From Robiginitomaculum_A sp036478535 (GTDB lineage Bacteria; Pseudomonadota; Alphaproteobacteria; Caulobacterales; Maricaulaceae), in assembly GCA_965224735.1 (NCBI GenBank), contig OZ245059.1, positions 124,001 to 188,000 on the forward strand: DNA of 64,000 nt, given 5' to 3'. The notes beneath the pieces were generated by a model. The model was not told the origin of the DNA and ran no database searches. It saw nothing but the letters and a program-made list of their open reading frames with translations. This document shows, one piece after another, positions 42,775-52,529 of the stretch. The first letter of the stretch is position 1. Every line of letters begins with the position of its first letter. Position numbers and translations under genes: made by a program.

Positions 42775-45060
42775 ATCCAAGACCAGTTTGACCCGTTTTC
42801 CAATTTTGATACAGGGCGCTCTACTACCGATAACCAGGGTAATCCTGTTAAAGGCACAGGTGCCAAGGGTGTCATGAATAATTTCACCGTCTCGATCTCC
42901 TCCCAACAAAGCCGCAATGAGTGGACGGAGAGCCTCGCTTCTAGTTTCAGCGCCGGCGGTGATATGTCTATGTCGGCTGGGCGCGATATTAATTTATCTG
43001 GCGGGGCGCTTGTTGATGTGGGCGGCAATGCGGCCATCTCTGCGGGGCGGGATATTTTGCTGGCGGCGGCGCGGAACACGGCCAACTCAGAGAGCTCTGG
43101 CTGGGGCGCCAGTTTTGGTTTGCGGCCAAAGGGGTTTGAAATTGGCGGGTCGGTTAATTCGGCTAGTTCCAGCGGCGCCCGCTATAATGCGGGCGGGCTG
43201 AATGTGGCCGGGCATCTAAGCCTTGATGCCCGCCGGGATTTGACCTTGCTGGGCAGCACAATTAAGGCGGGCAGCGCCGATATTAATGCCGAGCGCAATT
43301 TGACCATCCAGACCCTGCAGGATATTTCCAAGCGCCAGAGCATGAGCGCCGGGCTGTCCGTGAGCGTTGGGCCAAGCGGACCGACGGGTGGTTCGGCTAA
43401 CGTTAGCAGCGCCAGCGCTGATAGCCAGCGCAGTCATGCCATGGCCGCCATCACCACCGATGGGGCACTTCGTGTTGATGTTGGCGGTATAGCCACTCTT
43501 GTTGGCGGGGTGCTCGGCTCGCGTAGCGGGGAGATGAACTTTAGCGCCGCTGCGCTTGTGCTCAAAGATTTGACCGAGCGCGCCCGCGCCAACTCCGCCT
43601 CTATAAATGCCAGTTTTGGCTCTAATTCCCGGGGCTCTGGCGGCTCCGACTTTAGCGTCAGCGGCGCCGGCGGTTCCTATAGCGCGTCTGCCCTTGACGG
43701 CACAACCCGCGCCACAATCGGTGCTGGCACTGTCACGGTTAAAAACCAGACCAGCCAACAAACCGCCGCGCTCCTGTCCAGCATCAACCGCGACGTCAAC
43801 AACGCCACAGTAATCACCCGCGACACCAGCTTTAAAACTGGCAATATGTTTTTGGATGTTGGGGCGCTTAAAAAACTACCAGATAATATTGTTAAGAACC
43901 GAATGCTTGCAAGTGCGTATAGCATTAAAGCTGAGCCTACTCATCCGGCTCTAAAACCCCTGGCCTATAAACTTAACGAGGCCCTCAAGGGTAAGAAACT
44001 TTCTGATATAAAAACAGACGAGGAATATGACGCGGCCCGTAGGGCCATGGGCAATATTGTTGTAGAGAGTATGGACGGGGAAATTCGTCTCAAGGCTCCC
44101 CCTGATTTAACCAATGCCCAGCGCGATGCCTGGGTTGAAAATCAAAAAATAGCCCTGTTGCAACACTTGTCTCAAAGCGGTGTTGTTGATGATGTCTTGG
44201 CGTCTATGACCTGTTCAGAAGCCCATAATGCTTGCTCGGGGCAGGTTGATAATGGCGCGCCTCAAGGCGTTGGTCTTTTTGATGCACACGGTGAGGAAAA
44301 CCCTGCCAACACGACACGTAAAGCGGCCAAGTTTTTACTGGTTGTGGATAAGGCTAGCGACAAGGTTGAAGCCTTGCGCAAGGACAATGAGATGCTTGTC
44401 GGCATGATCGAAAAGACCATTGCCCTTGGCTATATGTTTGCGGGCGGTGTGGTCAAAAAGGTGATAAAAGAGGGACTAAAATCTGTGGTAAAAGGACAGG
44501 TTGCAGAAATTGCAGCCAAGCGCTATATAGGGTCAGGCGCTGTCAAAGAAAAGCGCAGCCAGTTTGCCCGCAATCTTGCTGGCAGTGCCAGCCGTACCGA
44601 TATCAAAGACGGCGCCGCCACCCTCATCTACCTCGTCCTAGAAGGCGGTTTCCCGAAGAAGAAAGGACTGGGAAAAGCCGAGCAACTGAGACTAAATAAA
44701 GCAAAAGGGAATGCTTATGAAAAAAAAGTGTTTGATAAAAGAAAAAATGAAGTTGATGAAATTAAACCTGAAATAACTATAAAGACGAAAGATGGAACAA
44801 AAACAAGATTAGATTACCTTACGAAGAAAGATGGTAAAATAGGTTGTATTGAATGCAAATCCTCAAAAACGGCACCTTTGACGGTAAATCAGAGGAAGGC
44901 ATTTCCGCAAATTGAAGAGTCTGGTGGAATTATTGTTGGTAAAGGCAAGTCTGGGTTTGAAGGGGGAACAAAGATACCTCCAACAAAAGTTGAAATTATA
45001 AGGCCACCTGTAGTGAAAAAAATTAAACCACCTACGCAACCAACTAAACCTAAAGAGTAG
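42775..45060 (+). pseudogene. CdiA/filamentous-hemagglutinin C-terminal fragment with a nuclease tip
   Basis: Open from the IS3 end at 42775 to 45060 (761 codons); the N-terminal secretion domain and most of the filament are absent. Residues to about 330 are FHA-type repeats (GGDMSMSAGRDINLSGGALV, AGHLSLDARRDLTLLGSTI). The pretoxin part follows (TAALLSSINRDVNNATVITR). The C-terminal 110 residues form the toxin: GNAYEKKVFDKR, TRLDYLTKKDGKIGCIECKS, NQRKAFPQIEESGG. The E...D...ExK pattern is that of a PD-(D/E)xK nuclease. A DUF6572-type gene follows after 4 bp as immunity. The first internal ATG is 42874. It is probably unexpressed as a secreted toxin but may be a donor for recombination. Confidence 0.8.
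43750..43864. repeat. 115-bp Cdi pretoxin repeat, copy 1
   Basis: About 90 percent identical by eye to 45519-45633. Encodes TSQQTAALLSSINRDVNNAT and on to NMFLDVGA in the CdiA-like fragment. Sequences after the two copies are unrelated. Confidence 0.85.
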
Positions 45061-45064
45061 ATAT

Positions 45065-45388
45065 ATGTCGATTATAGAAGAAAATAAAATAGACATGGTT
45101 GCTACTTATCCCGATCATGTGAAATTGATTATGACAGATCATCTTCCTTGGGGACAGGATGATGAGGAGCATATGTATATAATTCAAGAAAAAATAAATT
45201 CATATTTTTCATTTATCGAAACTGGCCAAATGGCTGAAGAATTTCCAAAAATCAAAACTCAGAAAATAAAATTCGAAATTGTTTCAAAATACCAACTTAA
45301 CGAGGTTGCTAAAAATTTTTCCTCGTTATTAAGTAAGTTTTTTGAGGAAACTGAAGTGAGCTTTATTTGGATGCAGCCAAAAAAATAG
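45065..45388 (+). CDS. DUF6572-type immunity protein for the CdiA nuclease tip
   Basis: 107 residues, ATG 4 bp after the toxin stop. ENKIDMVATYPDHVKLIMTD then HLPWGQDDEEHMYIIQEKIN and SYFSFIETGQ resemble DUF6572 proteins, small cytosolic proteins often next to polymorphic toxins. No signal peptide, consistent with neutralising a nuclease in the cytosol. The gene looks intact, so the cell may remain protected although the toxin gene is truncated. Base composition is lower in GC than the toxin's repeat region, as is the toxin tip itself. Confidence 0.75.
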   Translation: MSIIEENKIDMVATYPDHVKLIMTDHLPWGQDDEEHMYIIQEKINSYFSFIETGQMAEEFPKIKTQKIKFEIVSKYQLNEVAKNFSSLLSKFFEETEVSFIWMQPKK

Positions 45389-45429
45389 TGGCATATCAAG
45401 TTAAAACTCTTATAGATTATATCTAACCC

Positions 45430-46125
45430 ATGACTCAAGTCCTCATCCGCCTCCTCCTGTGCTTCACCCTCATCTGGGCGCAGATGGGACTTGCGTTTGC
45501 GGCCATCACGCCCGCCACCAGCGAACAAACCGCCGCGCTGCTGTCCAGCATCAACCGCGATGTCAACGCCGCCACAATCATCACCCGCGACACCAGCTTT
45601 AAAACTGGCAATATGTTTGTGGATGTTGGGGCGGCTCTTGATTTCCCAGAGAATAGCAAAAAATCCCGCATTCTGGATGGGCTGTTTAGGGAACATAACA
45701 AGGATATTTTAAAGTCCTATTCCGAGGAAGCGCGCAACGACGTTTATAATTTAACCAAAAACCTGGGCGGAAAAAGTGTTTATGACGCGGATGTTTCCCT
45801 AGCCAATGTTGCGGATGCCCTGATACAGGCGGATAGGGATGAGCTGATTAACTCTGGAGAGTTTAGCGCCGAGGCCATTGACGCGACATTGAAAGATCCT
45901 GCTTATTTACAAGCCGTATATGACAACGCCGCTGTGCTCAAAAATGGTGGCCGCGGATACGCTATAATTGAGGACACTGATGCTAATGGGAAGCCTGTTC
46001 AAGATATTTATGGTCTGCCTGAACATACGGCACAGAGTAATAAACTGGAAAATGAGCGGATACTGCAAGCATCCGAAACGGCGGTTCGCGAGAGATTTAC
46101 CGGGACTAGGGTCAGGGTCTATTAA
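45430..46125 (+). CDS. Signal-peptide-bearing orphan Cdi module, truncated by IS5
   Basis: 231 codons. The N-terminus is a strong signal peptide (MTQVLIRLLLCFTLIWAQMG, then LAFAA). It is fused directly to the Cdi pretoxin segment TAALLSSINRDVNAATIITR, which is also present in the CdiA-like fragment 1.8 kb upstream. The following 180 residues (VYNLTKNLGGKSVYDADVSL, YAIIEDTDANGKPVQDIYGL) are a different domain, not recognised. The last seven residues and the stop codon come from the left inverted repeat of the IS5 element at 46104, so the real C-terminus and any immunity gene are lost. It might be a relic made by recombination in the pretoxin repeat. Confidence 0.62.
   Translation: MTQVLIRLLLCFTLIWAQMGLAFAAITPATSEQTAALLSSINRDVNAATIITRDTSFKTGNMFVDVGAALDFPENSKKSRILDGLFREHNKDILKSYSEEARNDVYNLTKNLGGKSVYDADVSLANVADALIQADRDELINSGEFSAEAIDATLKDPAYLQAVYDNAAVLKNGGRGYAIIEDTDANGKPVQDIYGLPEHTAQSNKLENERILQASETAVRERFTGTRVRVY
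45519..45633. repeat. 115-bp Cdi pretoxin repeat, copy 2
   Basis: Partner of 43750-43864. It begins right after the signal-peptide region of the orphan module and ends where the two proteins diverge. Confidence 0.85.
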
Positions 46126-46984
46126 TTTTAAAGATTTCCATTTAGTTAAGTTTGTGATTCATTGATGGCTAAAGAAGTTTTCATCATGAATGATTTGTTT
46201 TATCTCTCGCCGTCCCAGTTGGCACGTATTAAACCTTATTTTCCGCTGTCCCACGGCGTGCCCCGTGTCGATGATTTACGTGTAATTAACGGTATTATCC
46301 ATGTGCTCAAGCGAGGCCTTCAATGGCGTGATACTCCCCGAGAATATGGACCTCATAAAACACTGTATAATCGGTTTGTACGTTGGAGTAAAATGGGGAG
46401 TAAAATGGGGATATTCAACAAAATATTTGTAGCGCCCAGCTCATCCGATGGCGTGCCAGAACAATTGCGAATCGACGCAACCCACCCCAAAGCCCATAGA
46501 ACCGCAGCTAGCCTGCTAAAACCAGTTTGCTAAAAAAAGGGATGTACCCCGATGTATTAGACGTACCAAAGGAGGGTTGAACTCCAAACTCCATGCGGTT
46601 TGTGACGGTAAGGGGTGAGCTGTTGTTATGGTGCTCAGTGAAGGGCAGATGAACGATCATAAAGGGGCACGGTTGTTGCTAGATAAGCTCCAAAATGCTC
46701 AACATCTTTTAGGTGACAAAGGCTATGATTCAGATTGGTTTCGAGAGGCATTAATCGCACGCAATATCATCGCCTGTATTCCCCCGCGCCGAAACCGAAA
46801 AAAGCATATCCCATATGATAAGGTTTTGTACAAACAGCGCCACAAGGCCCAAAACATGTTTGGCAGGCTCAAAGACTGGAGACGTGTCTCAACACGCTAT
46901 GATAGGTGCGCACACACCTTTTTCTCAACAATATGTATCGCTGCAATCGTTATATATTGGCTTTAATGAGTCCTAACCCTAGTC
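46104..46984 (+). mobile_element. IS5-family (IS427/IS1031-like) insertion sequence, degenerate
   Basis: Inverted repeats at 46104-46125 (GACTAGGGTCAGGG...) and 46963-46984 match at 17 of 22 positions. Length 881 bp is normal for the group. The transposase gene inside is broken. Confidence 0.8.
46186..46966 (+). pseudogene. IS5 transposase, broken
   Basis: Starts MNDLFYLSPSQLARIKPYFP at ATG 46186. PRVDDLRVINGIIHVLKRG and LQWRDTPREYGPHKTLYNRF are the family N-terminal domain. A 12-bp tandem duplication (SKMGSKMG, about 46386-46409) and a frameshift/stop near 46530 break it; a second stop is at about 46615. The C-terminal half continues in a second frame: LLGDKGYDSDWFREALIARN (second D of the DDE) and MFGRLKDWRRVSTRYDRCAH (with the E region lost or altered). 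Not functional. Confidence 0.86.
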
Positions 46985-47031
46985 AAGCACTGCCAAGGCA
47001 CACCATATTGGAAAAAACGAGTATACTCCCA

Positions 47032-48114
47032 CTACTCCATAACCCGAAATTTTTCATCTGAAATTATTCGAAAATTGTCGGTTACGGTGTCTCGGAAATT
47101 TCTCCATTGTTTGGGTATGGTTTCTCGTAAAAATTTGAGTATTGCATGGCCAAATTTTGTAAATGTCGGGTAGAATTTATTATGTGTGACATGCCTGTGC
47201 ATGACGCCCCAAAGCCTCTCAATAGCATTTAGATGCGGGCAGTATGTTGGCAGCCAGATTGGTTTTATTTTGCAATCTTTGCGCTCTAGCCACTGTCTTA
47301 CCTTGGCGGAGCGGTGATAAGGCGCATTATCAAGTATCAGATAAATACGCTTTTTATCCAGATTGCGTGCCTCCAATTTCTCAAATAACTGAATGGCGTT
47401 GTCACTATCAACCCGGTTCACATCCATCTGGGCCACATCCATAAAGGGTGTGTCAAAATTCTCCAGATTAACCGCTGCGTGAATATTCACTCGCTTGCGC
47501 CGCGTACTGCGTTTTATGGCCATGTTCGCACCCTTGCGCATCCAGCCACAGCTTGGTCTTGGTTGATGTTCAGGGTGCACAGCATCACAGAAATATACCG
47601 CCTCATCAAGCGTTAAGCCGTTCAAGAGCCGCTGATAATTATCTATAAATTCTGCCTGTGCCTGCTCGTTAATATGAGCTGGTAAAGGCGTAGGTTTTTT
47701 GTATTCAAAACCCAAACGATGCAGTAATTTGATACAGCCAGACTTGGAATAATCGACTTGCCAGTTGCGCCAGATAAAGGCGCGAACCTCGTGTACATTC
47801 TGACAGACACGAGCCTTTAGCCAAGACACAAGAGCCGCTTCTATGTCCACACTCAATTTGGAGAAACCACCCTTATAGTCAAAACTCGCCATCAGGTCAA
47901 AACCACCCTCGGCATATTTTTTGTACCAAGTGCGGATCGTGTCATCATCAAGGTAAAGGACTTGACTAGCCCGCTCACAACTCCAACCGTCATCCAACAA
48001 AAGCAAAGCATTGCACCGCCGCGCGATCCCGTGATCCTCGCTCGGACAACGCACGACACTCTCCAACTCACGGCGTTCCCTCTTTGATAAAAAACCAGGC
48101 TTAATCATAAACAT
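47032..48114 (-). CDS. IS630-family transposase
   Basis: 360 residues, uninterrupted. The N-terminal HTH (RRCNALLLLDDGWSCERASQ, DDTIRTWYKKYAEGG) is followed by a Tc1/mariner-like DDE domain: FCDAVHPEHQPRPSCGWMRK near residue 176, YLILDNAPYHRSAKVRQWLE near 258 and YCPHLNAIERLWGVMHRHV near 290, giving D, D, E. Start at 48114; a second ATG at 48108 is possible. Terminal inverted repeats are not clear to me, so the element ends are undefined. It may be active. Confidence 0.93.
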   Translation of the reverse strand: MFMIKPGFLSKRERRELESVVRCPSEDHGIARRCNALLLLDDGWSCERASQVLYLDDDTIRTWYKKYAEGGFDLMASFDYKGGFSKLSVDIEAALVSWLKARVCQNVHEVRAFIWRNWQVDYSKSGCIKLLHRLGFEYKKPTPLPAHINEQAQAEFIDNYQRLLNGLTLDEAVYFCDAVHPEHQPRPSCGWMRKGANMAIKRSTRRKRVNIHAAVNLENFDTPFMDVAQMDVNRVDSDNAIQLFEKLEARNLDKKRIYLILDNAPYHRSAKVRQWLERKDCKIKPIWLPTYCPHLNAIERLWGVMHRHVTHNKFYPTFTKFGHAILKFLRETIPKQWRNFRDTVTDNFRIISDEKFRVME

Positions 48115-48548
48115 GAGCCGAATCTATCAGGAGGGAAATGTCAAGGTGAAATTCGGAGTATCAAGGATTCTGAGTATAGGTTATTTATTTTTAACAGTTT
48201 GGAGCATCACAATAGTGACATCTACAAACTTTTGACAATCAATTATGGGGCAACAAATAGCGCAACATATGGGGTAACAATTCAACCGCATGACGCTCGT
48301 AACTCATTGTTATTGTTGTTTTATTATATTTTTATTGACTCCTGCTTGCGGAGCCATTCTTACTCTTTATTCCATTGATTTATATACACTTTTAAAGCTC
48401 GTCAAAGGTTCGAGTCCTATTTCATATTGTCGTAAAGTTTCATTTTTACAAGAGATAAAAATGGCAGTCGTGTGCGTATGCTAAGGGCTCCTAAATCCTA
48501 CAAAGGAGACGTTAGTCAATTTCTTGACCAAGTTAGGAAATGGCACAA
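48115..48548. other. Gap without a gene
   Basis: A 64-codon plus-strand frame at 48290-48484 has no Shine-Dalgarno and no recognisable domain. A tRNA T-arm-like string at 48411-48421 stands alone. The right end of IS630 must lie in the first 60 bases. Otherwise nothing seen. Confidence 0.4.
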
Positions 48549-48582
48549 AAAAACGCGCTTCCATAATTGGAAACGCGTTTTT
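48549..48582 (-). terminator. Rho-independent terminator of cspA
   Basis: AAAAACGCGCTTCC and GGAAACGCGTTTTT pair around loop ATAATT; the stem has one mismatch. The minus strand then shows a T run. It is 43 bp after the cspA stop codon. Confidence 0.85.
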
Positions 48583-48624
48583 AGGTTAGTGAGGGCTGAT
48601 AATTCAGCCCCTAGCAAAGGCGAA

Positions 48625-48843
48625 CTAGTCCGCCATTGAAATGCTATCAACAGCTACTTTACCAGAGCGGTCATTAACGGCTGTATTGAAGGTGACTTTG
48701 TCGCCTTCCTGCAGGCCGTCAATGCCAGCGTTCTGTAGAGCTGAAATGTGTACAAACACATCGTCGCCATTTTCAGGTTGAATAAAGCCGAAGCCTTTTG
48801 AGGAATTAAAGAACTTAACAGTTCCGTTTTTCATATCTGACAT
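48625..48843 (-). CDS. Cold-shock protein, CspA family
   Basis: 72 residues, a single cold-shock (OB-fold) domain that binds single-stranded RNA and DNA. RNP1 is KGFGFIQPENG and RNP2 is DVFVHISALQ. The AGGAAA ribosome site is strong. A leader of up to 370 bp without other genes precedes it, as is common for cold-shock genes with regulatory 5' UTRs. A terminator follows. It lies between IS630 and IS30 in the island but is probably an old core gene. Confidence 0.95.
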   Translation of the reverse strand: MSDMKNGTVKFFNSSKGFGFIQPENGDDVFVHISALQNAGIDGLQEGDKVTFNTAVNDRSGKVAVDSISMAD

Positions 48844-49221
48844 GGGTATTTCCTTTCACGTCATAGGTTTGCGCTGGTTTCAAAACGAAACCTTTGCGCG
48901 TGTTGTCGATGTCGGGAAGAGTTAAACACATAGTCTCCGCATAGGTTGAACTATAGCGGATAGTAAGCCAGATTGTTCGGCCTTAAATCGATAAGTGGCA
49001 TATGGACGCTATTGCTCCCAATTGCAATGGGTAATGTCAGCTGTGGCCAGAAAGAAAACTCAGCATCACAGAAGAATTTCGACTGTTTATACGCCGATCA
49101 GTGAGTTTGGAGTTTATCCACAAAAGTGGACATAAAGTTCAATATTTTTCATATCCACTATAGTGACGTTTTGGGTATCTTTGTATTTGTAGCGTTTAAG
49201 TATTTGCATCCATACAATAAG
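48844..49221. other. Long cspA leader/promoter region
   Basis: No open frame. The region probably carries the cspA promoter and 5' UTR on the minus strand. I see no classic cold box that I could name with confidence. Confidence 0.4.
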
Positions 49222-49344
49222 TTAGGTCATTTTCTTTCCGGCGATTCTCGTTCCGGCTTTATTTGAGGCTGCAGCCGCGTTGGTTTTAGGTTTTTCTTTT
49301 TTTTGTTTCTTTGCTTCTTTGCGTGAATTTTTACCTTTGGCCAT
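49222..49344 (-). CDS. Lysine-rich 40-residue conserved small protein
   Basis: Translation from ATG 49344 gives MAKGKNSRKEAKKQKKEKPK followed by TNAAAASNKAGTRIAGKKMT. Very short, highly basic proteins beginning MAKGKNSRKE-KK-K occur in many alpha- and gammaproteobacteria and are annotated as hypothetical. A longer frame in another phase (49227-49421) exists but gives no recognisable protein. The ATG lacks a strong Shine-Dalgarno (only AGATGGACC upstream). Function unknown; nucleic-acid binding is plausible from the charge. Confidence 0.7.
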   Translation of the reverse strand: MAKGKNSRKEAKKQKKEKPKTNAAAASNKAGTRIAGKKMT

Positions 49345-49593
49345 GGTCCATCTTTCTGAAAAGCCGCACCCGTGACACGCACAATAACGCGCTGTGGGTT
49401 ACAATTCCCAAAATTTGGCAATTTGAGCGGAATGAAGATGATTAACTATTTCGCATGAAAAGCAAGGGGCAATTGCAGATGCTGTTTATTAGGTGGCAGA
49501 TATAAATCGGGAAAAGACAAACCAAGCCGTACCACTTGTGATGGGTTGGGCGCTTTCGTGGATATCTCATAATTTTTAAGTCCGCTCCTGCCT

Positions 49594-50549
49594 TGTGGGT
49601 TCAACGGGTCGTTGCAACACACTTGCCGAACCGCTCGGCTGGTGTTTCATAGTTGAGCGTCTTTCGAGGACGCTCATTAAGTGCCTTTGCTACAGCATTT
49701 AACTTCGCTTGGCTATGGACCGATAAATCTGTGCCTTTCGGGAAGTACTGGCGTAGTAACCAGTTGGTGTTTTCATTGGTGCCACGCTGCCATGGGCTAT
49801 GCGGATCACAGAAGTAAACATCTATATTTGTCGCCAATGTAAAGCGCTTATGATCTGACAGTTCTTTCCCTCTGTCCCATGTTAAAGATTTATAAAGCTC
49901 TCTGGGAAGTTTGCGGGATTGTTTGATGAGTGCAGCGATTACACTTTTAGTATCGCGGCTGTTGATTTTCGCGAGCATAACAAAGCGAGAATGACGTTCC
50001 ACGAGTGTCACAATATTGCTGTTCTTGGGGCCAGAGATGAGATCGCCTTCCCAATGCCCTGGCACAGCGCGGTCTTCGACGCTCGCAGGACGGCCCCTAA
50101 TAGAGACAATATCCTTAATCTGTCCGAGGCCGTCACGCTTGAGGCTCGCATGGCGAGAACGGCGGATCGTGCGTGTTGCCCGCAAATGCGCTAAGAGTTC
50201 CTTCTTAAGCACGCCGCGCGCCTGCGCAAACGGCGGGCTATCGACCGCAAAGAATTCCCGATGCTAAGCCCCCGAGATATTTCTTCCCGGTCAGATAATG
50301 TGAGAGCAAATCGAGACCGCCTACGCTCCAGCGGCCTAATCCCGCCTGTTCGTGATAAAAGCGGGTAAATTGAAGACGATTCACGCTCGAACAATCGCCC
50401 GATAGAACTCATGGATTCCCCACGTTCCCAACGGTCCCAAATATCTGCCTTTTGTTTGTCCGTAAAATATATCCGTGTTCGTCTCGCCATAGTATCGCTC
50501 CATCTTTAACTCAAATGTTAAAGTGTTGCGACGACCCGTTGAACCCACA
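49594..50549 (-). mobile_element. IS30-family insertion sequence with an internal deletion
   Basis: 27-bp inverted repeats at 49594-49620 and 50523-50549 (TGTGGGTTCAACGGGTCG...) differ at one base. CCT precedes the left end and follows the right end, a 3-bp target duplication typical of IS30. Its transposase gene is defective. Confidence 0.92.
49601..50490 (-). pseudogene. IS30 transposase, defective
   Basis: The N-terminal part (MARRTRIYFTDKQKADIWDR, GESMSSIGRLFERESSSIYP) runs from 50490 to about 50200. The catalytic part continues in another frame from about 50250: GHWEGDLISGPKNSNIVTLV (first D), SLTWDRGKELSDHKRFTL (second D) and GTNENTNWLLRQYFPKGTDL (E). Between them the region expected between the HTH and the catalytic core is shortened, showing an internal deletion together with a frameshift. 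The ends of the element are preserved, so it could be mobilised in trans. Confidence 0.9.
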
Positions 50550-50671
50550 CCTCAAACCAGACATTAGAGACAGTAACGCTGAAAATATATTTGAGCATGA
50601 AGATTTAGTTTGGCCAAACCCACTTGTGATTGTAACATACATATGTACAGAAGTTGCGACGGAGTAACACA

Positions 50672-52183
50672 ATGTCAGGATTTGAACGATTTCATTCAGA
50701 TAGTATGAAAAACAACATCACTGTTTTCAAAAAAGACGACGGCGCGGCTATATCAGGCACAATTCGATTGAACGGTCAAGGTACTGAAGTGGACCTGCTT
50801 TGCGAGAGTTTCATAGAAAAAACAACAACCATTGAAGGCTGGTTTGATATCTTACTTTACAAAGATCACCGCGTAGAAGGTGATGACCCAATCCTACTTC
50901 ATAATGCCATGCAAATTGGTGGAGGAACCTATCATCAGGACATCAAACGTTGGCGAACTATTCTTTACCCCAACCTTATTATCTATAGTGCAGATGCGCT
51001 CGCTGATAATTTTCTCATTCGGAAAATCAGTTTTTCAATCGAGCATCTTGAAAAGTTTTTCTACTATCGAGAAGTTGAAAGTCATTATGTCGATACCTTG
51101 GATGAAGCTAAGAAAAAATCATTATTATCATTACTCCGAGAACACACGAAACAATGGCTTGCCAATACAGAGACTTGTCAAGATTTGGAACCGCAATACG
51201 ATTTTAATACACCACAAAGGCTTCATATTGTTCATGACCGCGGTGAGACGCTGCAATTCACGATAGATGAAGACGCTTACAAGGCCACTGGCGGGACAGC
51301 GATGGGGGCAACAGGCGGGAAAGTATATAATTATTTGACAATAAACTTTGCAAAGTTGCAAACAATAGACAAAGCTCTTAAAGCTGTCGATTGCTGGATT
51401 TGGTTTTTTAATCAACTGTCCTTTGAACAACTTGACCTTCTTGACGTTTCAGCTTCGGGGTCGAATGATCGGAGCAAGGGTATGGCTGAATTCTACATGC
51501 CCAATTTAGTGAGAGCGAAACCCAAGCAATCCTCACCTCACCTCCATCCAATTTACTTGCCGTTTAGTCTGTGGAAAGAGAAAGATAAACTGAGACAATT
51601 AATGTCAACATGGATGGCAAAGAGTACTGAACGAGATAGTTTTCGAGCCCGTGTAAACGACACACTACTGGGACGTTCCAGTGCGGATTACATTTCGCAA
51701 ATTGGTAGTCTGGTTGCCGGTATCGATACTTTACCCGAACTGAACACTAATGATGGCATAGACAAAGCAACTCGAACCAGCATGGCAAAAGCGGCTCGGG
51801 GCGTTGATTCGGCAGGAGGCATCGATATTTCAACCGAACGTTTAACAGGGCTATTCGGCATGTTAAATAAAGCCTCACTCAAAGATAAAATCTCTCGAAT
51901 AACTGAAGTGGCACACCCGAATTTATCAACAGAACGCCGTAAAAGTTTTGTAGAGAATGTCCTGCGACTTCGTACAAGTGCCGCGCATGGCAGTTCGTTA
52001 GTTGATGAGGTGCAACCCTATGCTTTTCCTATTAGCCAAGCGTTGCAAGCAATTTGCGTGATCTACGACCTCAAGACTTGTGCCGAGGGGATTGAGGGCT
52101 TTGACTCGGGACAATTGATGGCACGTCAAACGCTCGATTTTGCGATGTCAAATCTTGAAACCCTTTCTTCGCATAAAAACTGA
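50672..52183 (+). CDS. apeA: ApeA-like HEPN-domain anti-phage protein
   Basis: 503 residues from ATG 50672 (CGGAG 7 bases upstream). The N-terminal half fits the ApeA N-terminal domain: AISGTIRLNGQGTEVDLLCE near residue 30, IEGWFDILLYKD near 55, then YPNLIIYSADALADNFLIRK and ISFSIEHLEKFF near 120. The C-terminal region is helical and holds the HEPN motif R-x4-H in LRLRTSAAHGSSL near residue 435. ApeA proteins are single-gene abortive-infection effectors, presumed RNases triggered by phage. The gene is intact and stands alone between an IS30 relic and tRNA-Ser. Other HEPN proteins are an alternative, but both halves match ApeA. Confidence 0.72.
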   Translation: MSGFERFHSDSMKNNITVFKKDDGAAISGTIRLNGQGTEVDLLCESFIEKTTTIEGWFDILLYKDHRVEGDDPILLHNAMQIGGGTYHQDIKRWRTILYPNLIIYSADALADNFLIRKISFSIEHLEKFFYYREVESHYVDTLDEAKKKSLLSLLREHTKQWLANTETCQDLEPQYDFNTPQRLHIVHDRGETLQFTIDEDAYKATGGTAMGATGGKVYNYLTINFAKLQTIDKALKAVDCWIWFFNQLSFEQLDLLDVSASGSNDRSKGMAEFYMPNLVRAKPKQSSPHLHPIYLPFSLWKEKDKLRQLMSTWMAKSTERDSFRARVNDTLLGRSSADYISQIGSLVAGIDTLPELNTNDGIDKATRTSMAKAARGVDSAGGIDISTERLTGLFGMLNKASLKDKISRITEVAHPNLSTERRKSFVENVLRLRTSAAHGSSLVDEVQPYAFPISQALQAICVIYDLKTCAEGIEGFDSGQLMARQTLDFAMSNLETLSSHKN

Positions 52184-52529
52184 AGAAATGCATAAAGTTA
52201 AACCACGTTTGTAATTTCCTAACGACTGCTTCTGCCCCAAAGCAGCCAAAACAATGCATATTATTAGATACAAATACGGCTAGCGCTCTTTTTGGAGACG
52301 CGAGCCGCTTAACAATTATTGTGTCGGGAGGCTAGGCCGCTTGTTTTCTCGGGGTGGGATTGAAAACTTACACTAAAAAGCCCGAAGAATCACCGATCCA
52401 CAAATACATTTATGCGCACGGGATTTCTGTAGTCACAGAACATTCAAAAAATAAATATTCTCGCAAGTGGGAACAGATTTCGCATCCAACATAATATATT
52501 ATACAATTCAATAACTTAGAGGAAGGCAA
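52184..52529. other. Gap between apeA and tRNA-Ser
   Basis: No gene seen. This is where an attachment-site scar of the island would be expected, next to the 3' end of the tRNA. I found no second copy of the tRNA 3' end in the island. Confidence 0.4.

Noticed and set aside
43216..43761. 181-codon minus-strand frame inside the CdiA-like gene
   Set aside because: Shadow of the repetitive GC-rich FHA region; Gly/Ala-rich nonsense composition.
48405..48435. tRNA T-arm-like string GGTTCGAGTCC near 48411
   Set aside because: No acceptor stem, D-arm or anticodon arm can be built around it; it stands alone.
48290..48484. 64-codon plus-strand frame
   Set aside because: No ribosome site, no domain, composition like the surrounding non-coding DNA.
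49227..49421. 64-codon minus-strand frame
   Set aside because: Out of phase with the recognisable MAKGKNSRKE protein at 49222-49344, which I annotate instead.
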